From: Shewanella sp. OMA3-2
Lineage (GTDB): Bacteria > Pseudomonadota > Gammaproteobacteria > Enterobacterales > Shewanellaceae
DNA length: 64,000 nt
Assembly (NCBI RefSeq): GCF_021513195.1
Contig: NZ_CP090974.1
Span: 942,001-1,006,000 of the forward strand
Direction of reading: 5' to 3'
The translations under genes were made by a program, and so were the position numbers. Under the pieces are notes generated by a model that was given only the letters and a program-made list of their open reading frames with translations, ran no database searches and was not told the DNA's origin. This document shows positions 40,046-49,801 of this stretch, one piece after another (position 1 is the first letter of the stretch; each line of letters opens with the position of its first letter).

Positions 40046-41314
40046 ATGACATTTTTATCTACTTTACTGCCGACCTTTATGTCTGCAACTGGGTTATTTA
40101 ATACTTCTGCTTATTGTAAAAGTAACCTCTATTACCGTGCTGTTTTAATGGCAATCCCGTTGCTTTTATTACCTTGCCAATTAATTGCGGGCGAAAATCA
40201 TGCGCAAGCGGAAGCGTTAACTCAGTCTGATTTAACTAATGCTGATTTAAATAAGGCTGAGCAAGAACATGCAGCTGCATTGATTATTACGCCATCACAG
40301 CGTCAACTTGCTAATATTCAAGTAGAAACGCTGACATTTAGTCCATTTGATTTAACCTCAGTCGCCACTGCCCAGCTGGTGGTCGATAAAGATAAAACCG
40401 TGACCATAGCGCCGCAACTGGCGATGCAAGTATTAAAACGCCATGTGGTGCCGGGTCAGCAAGTGGTTAAAGGCCAGGCGCTGTTAACCTTAGGTGGCAC
40501 CGAAATAGCCCAGGCACAGGCTGACTATATTAATGCCGCCACAGAATGGCAGCGGGTAAGTCGAATGAGTAAAGGGACCATTAGTGCCAGTGAGAAAATG
40601 CGCACCGAGGTTAATGCAGAACTAAAGCGGGCGGTATTAAACGCCACCATGATGACTAATAAGCAAATATTGACCTTAACCACTTCACCTCAATCTATTG
40701 GTCAGTTTCAGCTTTTAGCGCCAATCAGTGGCCGAGTACAACAAGATGAAGCCATGTTAGGTCAAGTATTAGAGGCGGGGACGCCGTTAATGCAGTTAAC
40801 CGACGAGTCATTTTTATGGGTAGAAGCGCAGCTAACACCAAGGCAATCGGAACGAGTCGATATTGGGCAATCGGCTCTGGTGCGTGTTGGCCAACGTAAT
40901 GTCACTGGTGTAGTGATTGGTCGCTCCCATGAGCTAAATGCGATTACCCGTACCGAGCAAGTGTGGATCAGTATGGCTAATCCGCAGCACGTTTTACATG
41001 CGGGTGAATTTGCAGAGTTGTACTTTCAGCAAAGTGATCCAAAGGGCGATAAATCAGCACAAACCACTGCATTATCTTCACTAAACGGCATTATTGTCCC
41101 CGACAGCGCATTAACCCGCAGCAGTGATGGTGACTGGCAAATCTTTGTTGAAAATAAAGAGGGTTTTGAAGCGGTTGAAATTGAAGTGCTACAAAGTCAA
41201 CGCGGGCTGAATTTAATTACTGGTATAGAAAGTGGGTCGCAAGTGGTGGTATCAGGGGCCTTCTTTTTGGCGTCTGAATTGGCTAAATCTGGCTTTGATA
41301 TTCACAACCACTAG
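40046..41314 (+). CDS. Heavy-metal RND efflux periplasmic adaptor (CzcB/CusB-like)
   Basis: This 422-residue membrane-fusion protein has a long N-terminal leader with a hydrophobic segment (about 33-50), barrel-sandwich/lipoyl halves (HVVPGQQVVKGQALLTLGG and LLAPISGRVQQDEAMLGQV), a helical hairpin between them and a C-terminal beta-barrel/MPD part. Few Met or His clusters point to a particular metal. It is followed nine bases later by the pump gene. No outer-membrane channel gene is present, so a TolC-like partner must come from elsewhere. Confidence 0.88.
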   Translation: MTFLSTLLPTFMSATGLFNTSAYCKSNLYYRAVLMAIPLLLLPCQLIAGENHAQAEALTQSDLTNADLNKAEQEHAAALIITPSQRQLANIQVETLTFSPFDLTSVATAQLVVDKDKTVTIAPQLAMQVLKRHVVPGQQVVKGQALLTLGGTEIAQAQADYINAATEWQRVSRMSKGTISASEKMRTEVNAELKRAVLNATMMTNKQILTLTTSPQSIGQFQLLAPISGRVQQDEAMLGQVLEAGTPLMQLTDESFLWVEAQLTPRQSERVDIGQSALVRVGQRNVTGVVIGRSHELNAITRTEQVWISMANPQHVLHAGEFAELYFQQSDPKGDKSAQTTALSSLNGIIVPDSALTRSSDGDWQIFVENKEGFEAVEIEVLQSQRGLNLITGIESGSQVVVSGAFFLASELAKSGFDIHNH

Positions 41315-41323
41315 GAGGCTGCT

Positions 41324-44300
41324 ATGTTAGCTAAATTAATCCGTTCAACCATTGAGCAGCGACTGCTAGTGATATTGGCCTTATTCGCCGCCATGCTTGG
41401 CAGTATTGCGATACTGCCAAAGTTAAATTTAGATGCATTTCCCGACGTGACCAATGTGCAGGTCACCATTAATACTGCCGCTGAAGGCTTAGCCGCCGAA
41501 GAAGTTGAAAAGCTGATAAGTTATCCGGTTGAATCAGCTATGTATGCTTTACCAGCGGTAACCGAAGTGCGATCGCTATCGCGTACTGGCCTGTCTATTG
41601 TCACAGTGGTGTTTGCCGAAGGCACTGATATTTACTTTGCACGCCAACAAGTATTTGAGCAGTTACAAGCGGCAAAAGAGTCGATTCCTGCAGGTGTTGG
41701 CACCCCTGAAATCGGCCCCAATACCTCAGGGCTTGGGCAAATATATCAATACATTTTACGGGCCACACCAGAATCTGGTGTGGCCGCAGCCGAGCTTCGC
41801 AGCATTAATGATTACCTGGTTAAGCTGATATTGATGCCCGTTAGTGGCGTGACTGAAGTATTGTCGTTTGGTGGCGAAGTACTACAATACCAAGTGCAAA
41901 TTGACTTAAATAAGCTGCGCAGTTACTCACTCACCATGGAGCAAGTGATTGAAGCTCTTGAAAGCAATAACCGTAATGCGGGCGGCTGGTTTATGGACCA
42001 GGGGCAATCGCAATTAGTGGTGCGCGGCTATGGTTTATTACCACCAGGTGATGAAGGGATAGCAGCCATTAAGCACATTCCGCTAACCGAGTTTAATGGC
42101 ACGCCAATCAGAGTGATGGACATTGCTAATGTCGATTACGGCAGTGAAATTCGTGTTGGCGCCGTCACCATGACTCGCCGAGATGATAATGGTGAAGCGA
42201 AACAGTTAGGTGAAGTGGTTGCCGGTGTGGTGTTAAAACGTATGGGCGCTAACACTAAGCAAACCATTGACGACATTGAAGCGCGAATTAGCTTAATTGA
42301 GCAAGCCTTACCTAAAGGGGTGACGTTTGAGGTGTTTTACGATCAAGCCGATTTAGTCAAACAGGCGGTCGATACCGTGCGTGATGCGCTATTAATGGCC
42401 TTTGTATTTATTGTGGTGATTTTAGCGTTATTTTTAGTCAATATCCCTGCAACCTTATTGGTGTTGTTATCTATCCCTATTTCAATAGGGCTGGCCTTAA
42501 TGGTGATGGCTTACTTTGGTATGTCGGCAAATTTAATGTCTTTGGGCGGTTTGGCTGTTGCGATTGGCATGTTGGTCGATGGCTCTGTGGTGATGGTTGA
42601 AAATATCTTCAAACATTTAAGCCAGCATAAGACTCAAACTGATGTTGTTAATGTTGATAGTAAACTTGGTGCGCACGATAACTCTAGTGCTGACGTCAGT
42701 ATTAATATCAGCATTAGCAGCAAAGTCTGGCAAGCGGCTAAAGAAGTCTGTAGTCCGATTTTTTTTGCTACGGCCATTATTATTGTGGTGTTTGCGCCGT
42801 TATTTGCCTTAGAAGGTGTGGAAGGTAAGTTGTTTCAGCCTATGGCAACCAGCATTATTTTAGCCATGATAGCCGCGTTAATTGTGGCGTTATTTGCTGT
42901 GCCAGCACTTGCTGTTTACGCCTTTAAACGCGGGGTAGTAATCAGAAAAAGTTGGCTACTGATACCAGTTGAACGGCTTTATCGTCAATTGCTTAGCATG
43001 ACGTTAGCACATCCTAAAACGGTGATGTTAATTGCATCGCTCATGTTTGTGAGTAGCATGGCATTACTACCGCGTTTAGGCACGGAGTTTGTACCAGAAC
43101 TCGAAGAGGGCACCTTAAATTTGCGTGTCACGCTTGCGCCTACCGCCAGTTTATTAACCTCGACTGACATTGCACCCAAGCTTGAAAAAATGTTACTGGA
43201 GTTTCCTGAAGTGGAGTACGCCCTTAGCCGTATTGGCGCGCCAGAATTAGGCGGCGACCCAGAACCCGTGAGTAACATTGAGATTTACATAGGCTTGAAA
43301 CCCGTTGAGCAGTGGCAAAGTGCCAGTGACCGTTTTGAATTACAACGCTTAATGGAACAAAAGCTAAGTGTATTCCCTGGTTTATTACTGACGTTTTCAC
43401 AACCGATAGCCACCCGAGTTGATGAGTTATTGTCAGGGGTGAAAGCACAGTTAGCCATTAAGATATTTGGCCCTGATTTACAGGTGTTATCAGCCAAGGG
43501 GCAGGTATTGTCAGAGTGGGTGCAACAAATTGATGGCGCGGTAGATGTGTCGCTTGAACAGGTGAGTGGAGAGGCGCAATTAGTGATTCGCCCTAAACGT
43601 GAATTACTGGCACGCTATGGTATCAGTGTCGATCAAGTGATGAGTTTAGTCAGTCAAGGTATAGGTGGTGTTAGCGCCAGGCAAGTCATAGATGGCAATG
43701 CCAGATATGATATTAATGTCAGATTAATGCCATCACAGCGCAGCTCGCCGGACGTATTGCGTGACTTATTACTCACCGGCGTGAGCGGTGCAACCGTGCG
43801 TTTAGGGGAAGTTGCCGATGTGGAAGTGGAAATGGCTCCGCCCAATATTCGCCGCGACGATGTACAGCGCCGCGTAGTGGTGCAAGCTAACGTATCGGGT
43901 CGCGATATGGGTTCTGTGGTGAATGATATTTATGCCATTATCCCGCAAGCCGAATTGCCCGCAGGCTACACAGTGGTGGTTGGCGGCCAGTATGAAAATC
44001 AACAGCGAGCGCAGAAAAAACTGATGTTAGTGGTGCCTATTTCAATCACCCTTATCGCGTTATTACTGTACTTCTCATTTGGCTCAATCAAACAAGTTTG
44101 TTTGATCATGGCCAACGTACCGCTAGCATTAATCGGTGGCGTAATTGCTTTGTATGCCACAGGCACATATTTGTCGGTGCCTAGCTCAATTGGGTTTATC
44201 ACCTTGTTTGGTGTGGCGGTACTTAATGGTGTGGTGCTGGTGGACTCGATTAATCAACGCAGACAAGCCGGTGCCGATAACCAGTCGGCTGAAACCCTAT

Positions 44301-44521
44301 ATGACAGCGTGTTTGAAGGTACGGTTGGCCGCTTGCGTCCGGTATTAATGACCGCGCTGACCTCTGCCTTAGGCTTGATCCCTATCTTGTTATCAACTGG
44401 TGTTGGCAGCGAAATTCAGCAGCCGTTAGCGGTAGTGATTATTGGCGGTTTATTCAGTTCAACCGCACTGACCTTATTAGTATTACCCACGGTTTATCAA
44501 TGGTTGTATAAAGGAAAGTAA
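41324..44521 (+). CDS. Heavy-metal efflux RND pump (CzcA/CusA family)
   Basis: This 1065-residue inner-membrane RND transporter has helix 1 at about 13-30, two large periplasmic loops and twelve predicted helices. It shows HME-family signatures PDVTNVQV and the helix-4 motif GLAVAIGMLVDGSVVMVENI with one Asp near residue 419. The DFG-x3-D pair typical of zinc/cobalt CzcA is absent, which makes it more like CusA-type pumps; the metal is not certain. A 30-residue polar insert (HKTQTDVVNVDSKL onward, about 440-470) extends the cytoplasmic loop after helix 4. A strong terminator follows. Confidence 0.92.
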   Translation: MLAKLIRSTIEQRLLVILALFAAMLGSIAILPKLNLDAFPDVTNVQVTINTAAEGLAAEEVEKLISYPVESAMYALPAVTEVRSLSRTGLSIVTVVFAEGTDIYFARQQVFEQLQAAKESIPAGVGTPEIGPNTSGLGQIYQYILRATPESGVAAAELRSINDYLVKLILMPVSGVTEVLSFGGEVLQYQVQIDLNKLRSYSLTMEQVIEALESNNRNAGGWFMDQGQSQLVVRGYGLLPPGDEGIAAIKHIPLTEFNGTPIRVMDIANVDYGSEIRVGAVTMTRRDDNGEAKQLGEVVAGVVLKRMGANTKQTIDDIEARISLIEQALPKGVTFEVFYDQADLVKQAVDTVRDALLMAFVFIVVILALFLVNIPATLLVLLSIPISIGLALMVMAYFGMSANLMSLGGLAVAIGMLVDGSVVMVENIFKHLSQHKTQTDVVNVDSKLGAHDNSSADVSINISISSKVWQAAKEVCSPIFFATAIIIVVFAPLFALEGVEGKLFQPMATSIILAMIAALIVALFAVPALAVYAFKRGVVIRKSWLLIPVERLYRQLLSMTLAHPKTVMLIASLMFVSSMALLPRLGTEFVPELEEGTLNLRVTLAPTASLLTSTDIAPKLEKMLLEFPEVEYALSRIGAPELGGDPEPVSNIEIYIGLKPVEQWQSASDRFELQRLMEQKLSVFPGLLLTFSQPIATRVDELLSGVKAQLAIKIFGPDLQVLSAKGQVLSEWVQQIDGAVDVSLEQVSGEAQLVIRPKRELLARYGISVDQVMSLVSQGIGGVSARQVIDGNARYDINVRLMPSQRSSPDVLRDLLLTGVSGATVRLGEVADVEVEMAPPNIRRDDVQRRVVVQANVSGRDMGSVVNDIYAIIPQAELPAGYTVVVGGQYENQQRAQKKLMLVVPISITLIALLLYFSFGSIKQVCLIMANVPLALIGGVIALYATGTYLSVPSSIGFITLFGVAVLNGVVLVDSINQRRQAGADNQSAETLYDSVFEGTVGRLRPVLMTALTSALGLIPILLSTGVGSEIQQPLAVVIIGGLFSSTALTLLVLPTVYQWLYKGK

Positions 44522-44544
44522 CACTTGTTTAAGTGGATGACACC

Positions 44545-44572
44545 AAGCCCAATCTTTTGATTGGGCTTTTTT
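44545..44572 (+). terminator. Terminator after the RND pump gene
   Basis: A 10-bp perfect stem (44545-44554 with 44559-44568) around a TTTT loop is followed by T's to 44572, 24 bases after the pump stop codon. Confidence 0.92.
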
Positions 44573-44625
44573 ATTACTTCAATCATTCCTAAGAAAAAGA
44601 TCAAATAACTGCTTGCTTATTTTAG

Positions 44626-44639
44626 ATTACAGTTGTAAT
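44626..44639. promoter_or_regulatory. BlaI-type operator, first copy
   Basis: ATTACAGTTGTAAT is an inverted repeat with one central mismatch, of the TACA-TGTA class bound by BlaI/MecI/CopY repressors. It lies 24 bases (start to start) upstream of the perfect copy. Confidence 0.75.
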
Positions 44640-44649
44640 TTAAATAAAC

Positions 44650-44667
44650 AGATTACAATTGTAATCT
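44650..44667. promoter_or_regulatory. BlaI-type operator, perfect 18-bp palindrome
   Basis: AGATTACAATTGTAATCT is its own reverse complement and holds the TACA...TGTA core of BlaI/MecI operators. It lies just upstream of the repressor gene, indicating autoregulation of the pair. Confidence 0.85.
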
Positions 44668-44702
44668 AACTTTGAAAACGATAAATGATTAAGTGGCTAA
44701 GC

Positions 44703-45077
44703 ATGAAAGAAATCAGTAACAGTGAATTATTAGTATTACAGCAGCTTTGGTTGCGGTCGCCGCTTAGCGCTAATGAGGTGGTTGATGCGTTAGAGCAAAG
44801 TCATGATATGCACGAAAAAACAGTCAAAACCTTGTTAAATAGATTAATTAAAAAAAATGCAGTGAGCTTTGAAAAACAAGGTCGTACATATCATTACTCA
44901 CCGTTAATTGCTGAGCAAGAATACACATTGAAAGAGTCGGTCTCTTTTGTGGATAGATTGTTTGCCGGCAAGTTAACTCCGTTAGTGGCAGGTTTTGCTG
45001 AAAAAAATAAACTGTCGGCCGAGGATGTTGCCGAGCTGCAAACCTTGCTCGATGATTGGCAAAAGGAGCAAAAGTAA
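44703..45077 (+). CDS. BlaI/MecI/CopY family repressor
   Basis: From the Met at 44703 (an in-frame ATG also occurs at 44685) this winged-helix repressor of about 124 residues reads ISNSELLVLQQLWLRSPLSA, KTVKTLLNRLIKKNAVSFEK and GRTYHYSPLI, then a helical dimerisation domain. In BlaI-BlaR systems the repressor is inactivated by the membrane metalloprotease encoded next to it. Its stop overlaps the start of that gene by one base. No beta-lactamase is nearby, so the wider target is unknown. Confidence 0.9.
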   Translation: MKEISNSELLVLQQLWLRSPLSANEVVDALEQSHDMHEKTVKTLLNRLIKKNAVSFEKQGRTYHYSPLIAEQEYTLKESVSFVDRLFAGKLTPLVAGFAEKNKLSAEDVAELQTLLDDWQKEQK

Positions 45078-46294
45078 TGTTCAGTTGGTTGATGGAACAA
45101 ACCCTATTACTTAGCTTAGTGTGTTCACTATTGTTAATTTCACATCGTTTTCTATTGTCACAAATAGGGGCGCATTATACCTATAGCCTTTGGGCAATCG
45201 TGCCATTATTGCCGCTGGCAGATGTACTGCAAACCTTGTTACCACAGTATTTTACTTGGTTAAGTCCCAATCAAGCGTTGGGCGTTATTCAACAATATTA
45301 TGTATTGGCCACTGACACAGCATCGATGTCTAGCAGCGTGTTTAAGTTTCTCTATTTACCTTACCTGTATGCTGCAGTGCTGTTGGCGCTAGTGGTTCAT
45401 TTAGTGTCAGTCTCAATTCACCTGCAACGGCTTACCTGGCGCGCAAAACCTTTGGCTATTGAGTCAGGTAAACTTAATGTGCTTATTCATCCCAGTATTC
45501 AGTCACCTATGTTAGTCGGGCTAATTGTGCCTAAAATATTGGTGCCAAACAGTTTTGCCTTACTTGATAGTCATCAGAGACAGGCCATTATTCAGCACGA
45601 ACTTTATCATTATCAACGCGGTGACTTATGGGCAAATGTGCTGGCTTATAGTTTAACCATGATGTTTTGGTTTAACCCGCTGATGTGGCTTGCTTACCGT
45701 CGTTTTAGACAAGATCAAGAGCTGTCATGCGATGCACAAGTGACTGCCACTATGGAAACAGATTCTAAAATTGCCTATAGCAAAGCGCTATTGGCTTACT
45801 CGCAGCATGCACCTTTAAGCATGTTACACACTCACTATGGAGACAAAACCATACTCAAAGAAAGGATCTTACAAATGAAAAAACAACATGGTAAAAATAC
45901 CTTGGTATTAATGGGGGTGACACTGTTATTAAGTGTTAGTGCACTCACCTTGAACCAGCAAGCACAAGCTGGCGACAGTCAAAACCATACCCAAGCTAAA
46001 GCTGATGGTATATATCCTACAATCCGTATTGAACCGACTTATCCTATTGAGGCGGCGAAAGAAGGGGTTAATGGTTATGTGCAATTATCGTTTGATATCA
46101 ATCCAACCGGCAAGGTATCAAATGTAATAGTCACCAAGTCATCTCCAGCTGGGGTATTTGATGACTCAGCGTTGGCTGCACTTAAGCAGTGGGAATATCA
46201 ACGTTCGGCTAAGGGCCAGAAAGGGGCGCAGGTTCAATTAGACTTTGTGATCCATCTGCCAGATGAATCAGTCGAAAGAATACAGGTTCGTTAA
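45077..46294 (+). CDS. BlaR1-type M56 metallopeptidase with C-terminal TonB domain
   Basis: From ATG 45077 with AAGGAG upstream this 405-residue protein has N-terminal membrane helices, the zinc motif HELYHYQRGD (HExxH, about residue 175), another helix at WFNPLMWLAYRRF, one membrane span near 275-290, and a TonB C-terminal domain (PTYPIEAAKEGVNGYVQLSF and ALAALKQWEYQRS). There is no penicillin-binding sensor domain; a TonB-like domain replaces it. It is coupled to the repressor. The signal it senses is unknown and could involve TonB-dependent outer-membrane events. Confidence 0.87.
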   Translation: MFSWLMEQTLLLSLVCSLLLISHRFLLSQIGAHYTYSLWAIVPLLPLADVLQTLLPQYFTWLSPNQALGVIQQYYVLATDTASMSSSVFKFLYLPYLYAAVLLALVVHLVSVSIHLQRLTWRAKPLAIESGKLNVLIHPSIQSPMLVGLIVPKILVPNSFALLDSHQRQAIIQHELYHYQRGDLWANVLAYSLTMMFWFNPLMWLAYRRFRQDQELSCDAQVTATMETDSKIAYSKALLAYSQHAPLSMLHTHYGDKTILKERILQMKKQHGKNTLVLMGVTLLLSVSALTLNQQAQAGDSQNHTQAKADGIYPTIRIEPTYPIEAAKEGVNGYVQLSFDINPTGKVSNVIVTKSSPAGVFDDSALAALKQWEYQRSAKGQKGAQVQLDFVIHLPDESVERIQVR

Positions 46295-46873
46295 CAGCAG
46301 TGGGCTAAGTTAGCGACAAACACTGCCACTAAAACGAGTCTCTGAAATTAGCCACTTAAGTGAGTTGATTAGATCAGTAGATTAACGACAAGGCTGGATT
46401 GTCAGCTTGTGTTCTAGTGTCGTTTTACCGCGGTACGAGAGCCTGTAAATAATAGTGCGCTTGGTATTCACATTACACTAGCGTTTATTTAGGTTTGGCT
46501 TGATCAACTAAACCTTATACTTAATCAATATTGATATCCCTTTTTGAGCGTTATTTGTCAGTCAAATGCACAGATGCTTGCTTGGCGTATTACCTCCTTA
46601 ATGATTACTTTTCTGGCTAATAAGCTTGAATTTATCAAAATGCGATACATTTACGACATTTTTGTGAAAAAAATAATTCCCTTCAAACATACTCAAAGCT
46701 GCATTGCCACAGGGTTTACATAATTCTGTCATGTTACGGAAATGTTAGTGTCATTTTTAAGCAGTCTTTTTGTCATTTTTACTCGTTAGTTTTATGCACC
46801 AGCAAATGCGTATGCCTGTGGCGCGCACTAAACCCTAACTAACTTGAAATGCAATCCGTCTTCGGAGATGACA
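46295..46873. other. Intergenic region ahead of the lipoprotein/TonB receptor genes
   Basis: These 579 bases hold no convincing reading frame. The left part is unremarkable. The right part contains three TGTCAT boxes at 46726-46776 and an AT-rich stretch before the start codon. Confidence 0.7.
46726..46776 (+). promoter_or_regulatory. Triple Pho-box-like repeat in 22-bp register
   Basis: CTGTCAT (46726-46732), GTGTCAT (46748-46754) and TTGTCAT (46770-46776) are spaced exactly 22 bases apart, that is two 11-base PhoB units each time, so all face the same side of the helix. The intervening 11-base half-steps are degenerate. PhoB control of the following genes is inferred. Confidence 0.65.
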
Positions 46874-49708
46874 ATGGAACTGAAAAACCTTTTTAAACTT
46901 ACGGCGCTTTCTACTGCTTTAGCAGCAACTTTAGGGCTTGCAGGTTGTGGTGGTGATATTAATATCAACACAGGTAGCGATACCGTTACACCAACCACAC
47001 CCACAACCCCAACAACGCCTACAGAAACGGCTCAACAAAAATCCTATAGTGGCTTTGCAACTAAAAGCACGACTTTTGCGTCAGTTAACGGCAAAGAAGT
47101 GTGGGAATTAAAAGGCACATTAGCTCCGTCTACAGCGGCATCCACTATTTCTACCGGTGGTCAAAACGGCGACAAGATTGTGCTTGGCAACGACGTTGTA
47201 TGGTTGCTAAACGGTGCAGTGATTGCGGGTGGCGACAATGAAAAATCAGTTGAGTTATCGATTCTGCCTGGTACTAAAATTTTAGGCGGCAGTGATTCAT
47301 ACTTAGTCATTAGTCGTGGTTCAAAAATTATGGCCGAAGGTTCGGCTACCGCACCTATCGTATTCACTTCAGCTGAAACAGCATTAGGTCAACCAGGCAA
47401 AGCGGGTCAATGGGGCGGCTTAGTATTGCTGGGTAATGCACCCGTTAACACTTGTCCTGATTTAGCCAATTGTGATGCGTCATTTGAAGTGGGTAACCAC
47501 AGTTATGGCGGTGATAATACCCAAGACAATTCAGGGGTGATCAAGTACGTTCGCGTGGAGTTTGGCGGCTTTAAAATTAACGATACCCAAGAAATGAATG
47601 GCATCAGCTTTGCCGGTGTGGGGAGTGGCACTCAAGTTGACCACATTCAAGTGCATTTAAATAATGATGACGGCGTAGAATTTTGGGGCGGTAACGTGTC
47701 AATTTCAAACGTAGTACTCACCGAAAACTTTGATGACTCGTTAGATTGGACTAACGGTTGGCAAGGTAGCGCGCAGCATGTGTATATTCGCCAAGCTGAT
47801 AATGGTTCAAACCGTGGTATCGAAGCTGACAGTAATAAAAGCGCTAGCGCCACACCAATGTCTAAACCAACACTCGCTAACATTACCATGCAAGTGGCTA
47901 ATGGTACTCACGCTGGTGGCGACGACGCTGAAGGTATTTTGTTCCGCGTTGGTACAGGCGTAACAGCCTATAACCTATTAGTGAAAGGCGATGTTGATTC
48001 AGGCGAATGTCTAGAAGTTAACGATGACAACACGGTTAACAATGCTAATACGGGTGAATTAACCGTTGAAAATAGCTTAATCGATTGTGTTGAGCCATTT
48101 AAGAATGCTAAGCCTGATGCTGCTGAAGGTCGTACGTTAGCGTTAGATGTGAAAGCCTGGTACCAAGGTCAAAGTGGTAACTTAGTGGGCGCATCTGACC
48201 TAACGGGTTATATGCCTAACTCGTCATCTGTTGCGTTAACTGGTGGTAAAGCCGATTTAAGTAACCTTGATGATCGCTTAGTCGATGCTCCTTATATTGG
48301 TGCATTTGACGGTAAAAAAGATTGGACATTAGGTTGGACAACGGCAATTCACGGTGACACAGCGCCAGCGCCAACCGAGCTACCTACGCTAACCTCTTGT
48401 CCACTTGGTACTACAGCTGACACAGTGGTTGCTGGTTTATACAAAGATGACACAGTCACATTAGTGTGTACTTTAAAAGGTAACGTGCTTAGCAATACTA
48501 CACTGCTTGCCGGTCAAAACGTGATGTACAAAATTGACGGCGGCGCGGTAGTGGTTGGTGGTGATAAGACCAACTCTGCTACCTTAGCCATTCAAGCGGG
48601 CACTAAGTTGTTTGCTACAGATAACAGCTATATCGCAGTTAGCCGTGGTTCAAAAATTATGGCTCAGGGCAGTGCAGCACACCCAATTGAAATGACTTCA
48701 CAACAAGACGTTATTGCTGGTGCAACTGGCGAGCGCGGTCAATGGGGAGGCCTAGTGATTTTAGGTAAGGGCTTAACCAATACTTGTCCTGATAAAAACG
48801 CCTGTGATGCATCATTTGAAGTCGGTGATTTCCCATATGGCGGTAACGACAACACTGATAACAGCGGTCAAATCAGCTATGTAGTGATTAAGTATGCTGG
48901 CTTTAAAGTGAATGACACCCAAGAAATGAACGGTATTTCGTTTGCTGCTGTAGGCAGCGGTACTCAGGTAGATCACATTCAAGTGCATGCTAATGGCGAT
49001 GACGGTGTCGAGTTTTGGGGAGGGGCGGTTAACTTGAAATACGTTTACCTCACACATAACTTTGACGACAGCCTAGATTGGACTAACGGTTGGACCGGTA
49101 AAGCACAGTTTGTTTACATTACCCATGAAGATGGCAATGCCAACCGCGGTATCGAAGGTGACAGCCATAAAGGCGCAACAGATACACCAGTATCTAAGCC
49201 AAAACTGGCTAACTTCACTATCTTACCCGGTACAGATATTGAAAATGCTAGCGGTGATAAAGGTGAAGGTATTTTACTTCGCGTAGCCACAGCAGGTGAG
49301 CTTTATAACGTGTTAGTGCAAGGTCGTAAAGGTAGCACTAGTACCACTGAATCGGGTGAGTGTTTAGAGCTAGATGGCAGCTATGCTGGCTTAGTCGACA
49401 ACGTTAATAACAATACTTTAACTATGTCTCACTCAATTATCGACTGTAACGAACCATTCAAATACAGCTCTGATAATGCAGCTACTGCTAATGCGGTTAA
49501 TGTTGAAACCTGGTTTATGGGTCAAGAAGGTAACGCAACAACAGCGGTTACCCTAACTGATGGCATGCCAGCAGCAACAGATGCAGCACTTATTGGAACA
49601 GGTAAAGACTTAAGTACAGATGACAGCTTCTTCGAGTCAACCAACTTTATTGGTGCATTCGATGGTCAGAACGATTGGCGTCAAGGTTGGGCTTACTTTC
49701 CACAGTAA
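46874..49708 (+). CDS. Large lipoprotein with duplicated beta-helix-like domain
   Basis: From ATG 46874 (GGAG six bases upstream) 944 residues begin with a lipoprotein signal ending GLAGCGG and a Thr/Pro linker (PTTPTTPTTPTE). Two homologous halves follow (about 60-480 and 500-944). Each contains SRGSKIMA, GQWGGLVxLG, NTCPD, CDASFEVG, NDTQEMNGISFA, VGSGTQVDHIQVH, DDGVEFWGG, FDDSLDWTNGW, NRGIE and SGECLE, patterns expected of a right-handed parallel beta-helix. Such lipoproteins are found beside TonB receptors in Shewanella and relatives; none that I know has an assigned substrate. It probably captures a ligand at the outer membrane. Pho boxes upstream suggest a phosphate-containing one. Confidence 0.78.
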   Translation: MELKNLFKLTALSTALAATLGLAGCGGDININTGSDTVTPTTPTTPTTPTETAQQKSYSGFATKSTTFASVNGKEVWELKGTLAPSTAASTISTGGQNGDKIVLGNDVVWLLNGAVIAGGDNEKSVELSILPGTKILGGSDSYLVISRGSKIMAEGSATAPIVFTSAETALGQPGKAGQWGGLVLLGNAPVNTCPDLANCDASFEVGNHSYGGDNTQDNSGVIKYVRVEFGGFKINDTQEMNGISFAGVGSGTQVDHIQVHLNNDDGVEFWGGNVSISNVVLTENFDDSLDWTNGWQGSAQHVYIRQADNGSNRGIEADSNKSASATPMSKPTLANITMQVANGTHAGGDDAEGILFRVGTGVTAYNLLVKGDVDSGECLEVNDDNTVNNANTGELTVENSLIDCVEPFKNAKPDAAEGRTLALDVKAWYQGQSGNLVGASDLTGYMPNSSSVALTGGKADLSNLDDRLVDAPYIGAFDGKKDWTLGWTTAIHGDTAPAPTELPTLTSCPLGTTADTVVAGLYKDDTVTLVCTLKGNVLSNTTLLAGQNVMYKIDGGAVVVGGDKTNSATLAIQAGTKLFATDNSYIAVSRGSKIMAQGSAAHPIEMTSQQDVIAGATGERGQWGGLVILGKGLTNTCPDKNACDASFEVGDFPYGGNDNTDNSGQISYVVIKYAGFKVNDTQEMNGISFAAVGSGTQVDHIQVHANGDDGVEFWGGAVNLKYVYLTHNFDDSLDWTNGWTGKAQFVYITHEDGNANRGIEGDSHKGATDTPVSKPKLANFTILPGTDIENASGDKGEGILLRVATAGELYNVLVQGRKGSTSTTESGECLELDGSYAGLVDNVNNNTLTMSHSIIDCNEPFKYSSDNAATANAVNVETWFMGQEGNATTAVTLTDGMPAATDAALIGTGKDLSTDDSFFESTNFIGAFDGQNDWRQGWAYFPQ

Positions 49709-49801
49709 TCCTCATCTAATTGTAAATTAAGTTTATAGCCGCTTGCTAATACGCAATGTTAGCAGCGGCTATCTCTGAACCGCATACAGGACTGTTAACG
49801 T

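Noticed and set aside
44685..46294. Beta-lactam resistance operon
   Set aside because: No beta-lactamase gene and no penicillin-binding sensor domain are present; only the repressor/protease architecture is shared.
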